A stretch of 16,421 nucleotides of DNA. It comes from an uncultured Bacillota bacterium (GTDB lineage Bacteria; Bacillota; UBA994; UBA5500). Under the pieces are notes generated by a model. It was not told where the DNA came from and did not search any database. It worked only from the letters and a program-made list of their open reading frames with translations. Location of the stretch: NCBI GenBank assembly GCA_937874815.1, contig CALNBW010000452.1:1-16421 (forward strand), read 5' to 3'. Below, piece after piece: positions 14,861-16,421 of this stretch (position 1 is the stretch's first letter; the number at the start of each line of letters is the position of its first letter). The translations under genes and the position numbers were made by a program.

Positions 14861-15349
14861 CTATTCAACTATGATGGTGAAGATCTCAAACTTGTTAAAT
14901 TTTAGAGTTCTTGGCAGGCCATGTTGTCCATAATGCAGCCTGATATCCCGAATAGCGTACTCGCCAGTTATCATTGGCGCTTGAAACTCCAGCAACACAT
15001 TGATTGTTTCTCCTGGCTGCAACCTATAGTTAGTAAGTAAAGGTAGCCCATTAGCATAGTCGTTTGGTCCGAAACCAAAGCCTATCATCATCTGTTCGTC
15101 AGCATATGCGTTAATTAGTTCAGCTCCGCTGTGGGATGCAGCAGTCGCCGACTTGAGGACCACAGGCGAGTCACTACTGTTGGTAACGTGAAGCCCTATG
15201 AGTGCTGTTTGGCCAGCTTTAAGGGGCGGAGTTGAACCACCGAGTTTGGCGTCGTAGCTTTCTAATGCAGGGCATCCCCCAACCAAACAAACCGCAATAA
15301 TAGCTAAAGCGCTAATAAGGATGAGCGATATAAGTCGTTGTTTAGTCAT
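14861..15349 (-). CDS. Putative lipoprotein with beta-sandwich-like domain
   Basis: A 162-residue protein with a typical signal peptide: MTKQR followed by a hydrophobic core at 6-22. The sequence LVGGC places a candidate lipid-attached Cys26, with glycine at -1 and -2 as a slightly atypical lipobox. The mature part (about 136 residues, no further cysteine) alternates hydrophobic and polar residues. It includes GQTALIGLHVTNSSDSPVVL and LQPGETINVLLEF, as in Ig-like or DUF4352-like extracellular beta-sandwich domains. No specific family is recognised. The ATG at 15349 has a poor ribosome binding site of its own, but it overlaps (ATGA) the stop of a 15-codon leader peptide that has an excellent one. 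It would be anchored on the outer face of the membrane. A hairpin follows at 14820-14846. Confidence 0.75.
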   Translation of the reverse strand: MTKQRLISLILISALAIIAVCLVGGCPALESYDAKLGGSTPPLKAGQTALIGLHVTNSSDSPVVLKSATAASHSGAELINAYADEQMMIGFGFGPNDYANGLPLLTNYRLQPGETINVLLEFQAPMITGEYAIRDIRLHYGQHGLPRTLKFNKFEIFTIIVE

Positions 15350-15393
15350 GAGTGAAGCATTCCCGCGCGAAAATGAGTATCTTTTGCCGACAT
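15346..15393 (-). CDS. 15-residue leader peptide coupled to the lipoprotein gene
   Basis: On the minus strand AAAGGAGGG stands 5-6 bp before an ATG (15393). This ATG opens a short frame, MSAKDTHFRAGMLHS, whose TGA overlaps the lipoprotein ATG as ATGA (15349-15346). The best Shine-Dalgarno sequence of the area thus belongs to the short frame, and the lipoprotein start has only a weak one. The layout suggests translational coupling, so the peptide may serve only to load ribosomes or may regulate. The peptide has no run of a single amino acid that would suggest classical attenuation. Confidence 0.5.
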   Translation of the reverse strand: MSAKDTHFRAGMLHS

Positions 15394-15559
15394 ACTCTCC
15401 CTCCTTTCGATTTACAGATCGGGAGATGGGTGCCAGCTAGAAGTATCCGATAAACCACCACTCACCACCATATTCCGCTGATAAGGGTGTTTTGTAAAAC
15501 CTTAATCTCCGACTGTAAGCGCACGGATATTCCCTGCTGCATGACTCATCTAAGAACGC

Positions 15560-16138
15560 CTAGCCTTGGTTATTCAATAACGCTAGAGAAAAATGCTTCT
15601 CAACGGCGGGTGCCAAAAGGCGCAGAAAGCAATACCCAATTATGGCACCTAGTGTATTTAAGATGATATCATCCACATCGAAGCTTCTGTAGTTAAAACC
15701 AAGCATCAGCGAAATGAGCAGTTGCGATCCTTCTATGGTCAGAGATCCAAGAATTCCGCATAGAAGAATGCTAGACAGGCTATTGAACCTCGTATTAAGT
15801 ACCGGCAGCAACACCCCCAACGGAATAAATAAAAGGACATTACCGCCCATAACTCTAGCAACGGTTCTAAAATCGGCTAGTCCAGCAGCCTTAACCAAGT
15901 TAACAATCGGCACAAAATTATGCTTACGGTTAGGATAATCCGGGCTACGCCTGCGCTCAAGCACGGATTTTTGAACAGGCAGGGGGAAGAGAGTCACCGA
16001 AATTACGGCTAAGCAGTAAACGAAAAACAAGAAGATTATGATGTGCTTTCTCGAGGAAACCTTCTTCTTGGCACTAACCACAAGAATAATCAAGTATAAC
16101 GGTATGGACACAAGGTATAAGAAATCAGCTCTAAGCAT
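15560..16138 (-). CDS. VanZ-family membrane protein
   Basis: A 192-residue integral membrane protein of the VanZ-like family, named after the teicoplanin-resistance accessory protein. Most members have no assigned function. Visible family motifs are HNFVPIVNL (73-81), GNVLLFIPLGVLLPVL (99-114), the conserved Glu136 and Gln139 of the third core helix (IEGSQLL), and RSFDVDDIILNTLGAIIGY (151-169). About five or six helices are predicted: 5-22, 33-51, 98-115, 122-146, 158-175. The start is ATG 16138, preceded by AAAGGAG. The gene is 166 bp upstream of the leader peptide of the lipoprotein gene, on the same strand. Co-transcription is possible but not evident. Only family membership can be claimed, and antibiotic resistance should not be assumed. 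Confidence 0.9.
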   Translation of the reverse strand: MLRADFLYLVSIPLYLIILVVSAKKKVSSRKHIIIFLFFVYCLAVISVTLFPLPVQKSVLERRRSPDYPNRKHNFVPIVNLVKAAGLADFRTVARVMGGNVLLFIPLGVLLPVLNTRFNSLSSILLCGILGSLTIEGSQLLISLMLGFNYRSFDVDDIILNTLGAIIGYCFLRLLAPAVEKHFSLALLNNQG

Positions 16139-16267
16139 ACCATTCTCCTTTCACGAAAGCTCGGCAAGGGGGGCCCTGCTGGCTGGAACCTAATAAATCC
16201 TTTTACGGGTCCCTGCCGCCAAGCGGAAGGCTCTATTTAATGGGGCGCTTGACACAAAGGGGCCATC

Positions 16268-16421
16268 CTACGGTTGGATCTCAATTCTGGCGTCAGGCTT
16301 AACCAGTAGCAACCCCGTTCCTTCGTCATGCACTAGCTTGACCAAGAGTGGTTCTCCTAGCATACCAACTAGCTGCTCAAATTCGCCCTGCTCCAGTGTC
16401 CTAAGCGGAGTCGTGCGAGCG
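16268..16421 (-). CDS. C-terminal fragment of an unidentified protein (5' end beyond window)
   Basis: On the minus strand an open frame enters from the right edge and ends in TAG at 16268-16270, giving 50 visible residues. The sequence LEQGEFEQLVGMLGEPLLVKL, followed by VHDEGTGLLLVKPDARIEIQP, looks like a genuine folded C-terminus with alternating strands. I do not recognise the family. It is transcribed in the same direction as the VanZ-like gene, 129 bp further on. The gap between (16139-16267) holds only short imperfect inverted repeats. Confidence 0.55.
   Translation of the reverse strand, partial: ARTTPLRTLEQGEFEQLVGMLGEPLLVKLVHDEGTGLLLVKPDARIEIQP

Noticed and set aside
14720..14905. 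A 61-codon rightward frame across the terminator region
   Set aside because: It starts inside the perfect hairpin and overlaps antisense the 3' end of the lipoprotein gene. It has no ribosome binding site and its sequence looks non-coding.
15483..15504. Imperfect inverted repeat with GTTTT/AAAAC between the VanZ-like gene and the leader peptide
   Set aside because: The stem is AT-rich with mismatches and a tight loop, and it is more than 50 bp from the VanZ stop. It is not convincing as a terminator.
16139..16267. Riboswitch or T-box leader upstream of the VanZ-like gene
   Set aside because: The GC-rich stretch has a few short inverted repeats but no conserved riboswitch or T-box motif that I can recognise.
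1..16421. CRISPR arrays, tRNA or rRNA genes, insertion sequences, phage genes
   Set aside because: No regularly spaced repeats, no cloverleaf or rRNA signature sequences, and no transposase, integrase or phage structural motifs were seen on either strand.

Overview
The window reads as a chromosomal segment of a Gram-positive, Firmicutes-like bacterium, most plausibly a clostridial or related endospore-forming lineage. The evidence is strong AGGAGG-type ribosome binding sites, frequent TTG/GTG starts, short intergenic gaps, roughly half G+C, a VanZ-like protein, a lipoprotein-type signal, and serine-peptidase domains resembling the sporulation protease SpoIVB (peptidase family S55). Taxonomy is inferred from style and gene families only.

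Left block (1-4929, + strand): a mannoside-use operon. It holds a GH38 alpha-mannosidase of the Ams1/MAN2C1 type (5' end outside the window), a ROK-family sugar kinase, and a class I mannose-6-phosphate isomerase (manA) coupled to the kinase by an ATGA overlap. Together they would turn alpha-mannosides into mannose, mannose-6-phosphate and fructose-6-phosphate. A MATE/ANKH-like multi-spanning exporter (5018-6316) follows. Behind it lies a REP-like double-stem palindrome (6316-6362).

Middle block (6580-8497): two convergent membrane proteins of no recognised family. One is an SH3-like domain plus one membrane helix plus a cysteine-containing C-terminal domain (+). The other is a three-helix protein with a large cysteine-containing loop (-). 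The divergent region 8498-8641 has an extended -10 promoter for the leftward gene, with a perfect 14-bp palindrome in its spacer, and a TATAAT box facing right.

Central block (8642-14705): the most unusual part. Three paralogues of a membrane-anchored S55/SpoIVB-like serine peptidase (8642-9748, 12726-13580, 13612-14481, all +) bracket a leftward three-gene ABC transporter of the LolD/MacB-FtsX class (permease 12529-11336, ATPase 11317-10640, permease 10638-9562). Copies 2 and 3 are a tandem duplication in one transcription unit with a small unknown protein, closed by a strong hairpin. Copy 1 lies on the far side of the transporter. Its reading frame continues about 85 residues beyond the family's normal end, with 187 bp antisense to the second permease gene. 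I infer a protease/exporter locus acting at the outer face of the membrane. Its substrate is unknown.

Right block (14718-16421, - strand): two hairpins separate the protease unit from a putative lipoprotein gene, which is preceded by a coupled 15-codon leader peptide. Then come a VanZ-family membrane protein and the 3' end of an unidentified gene cut by the window edge.
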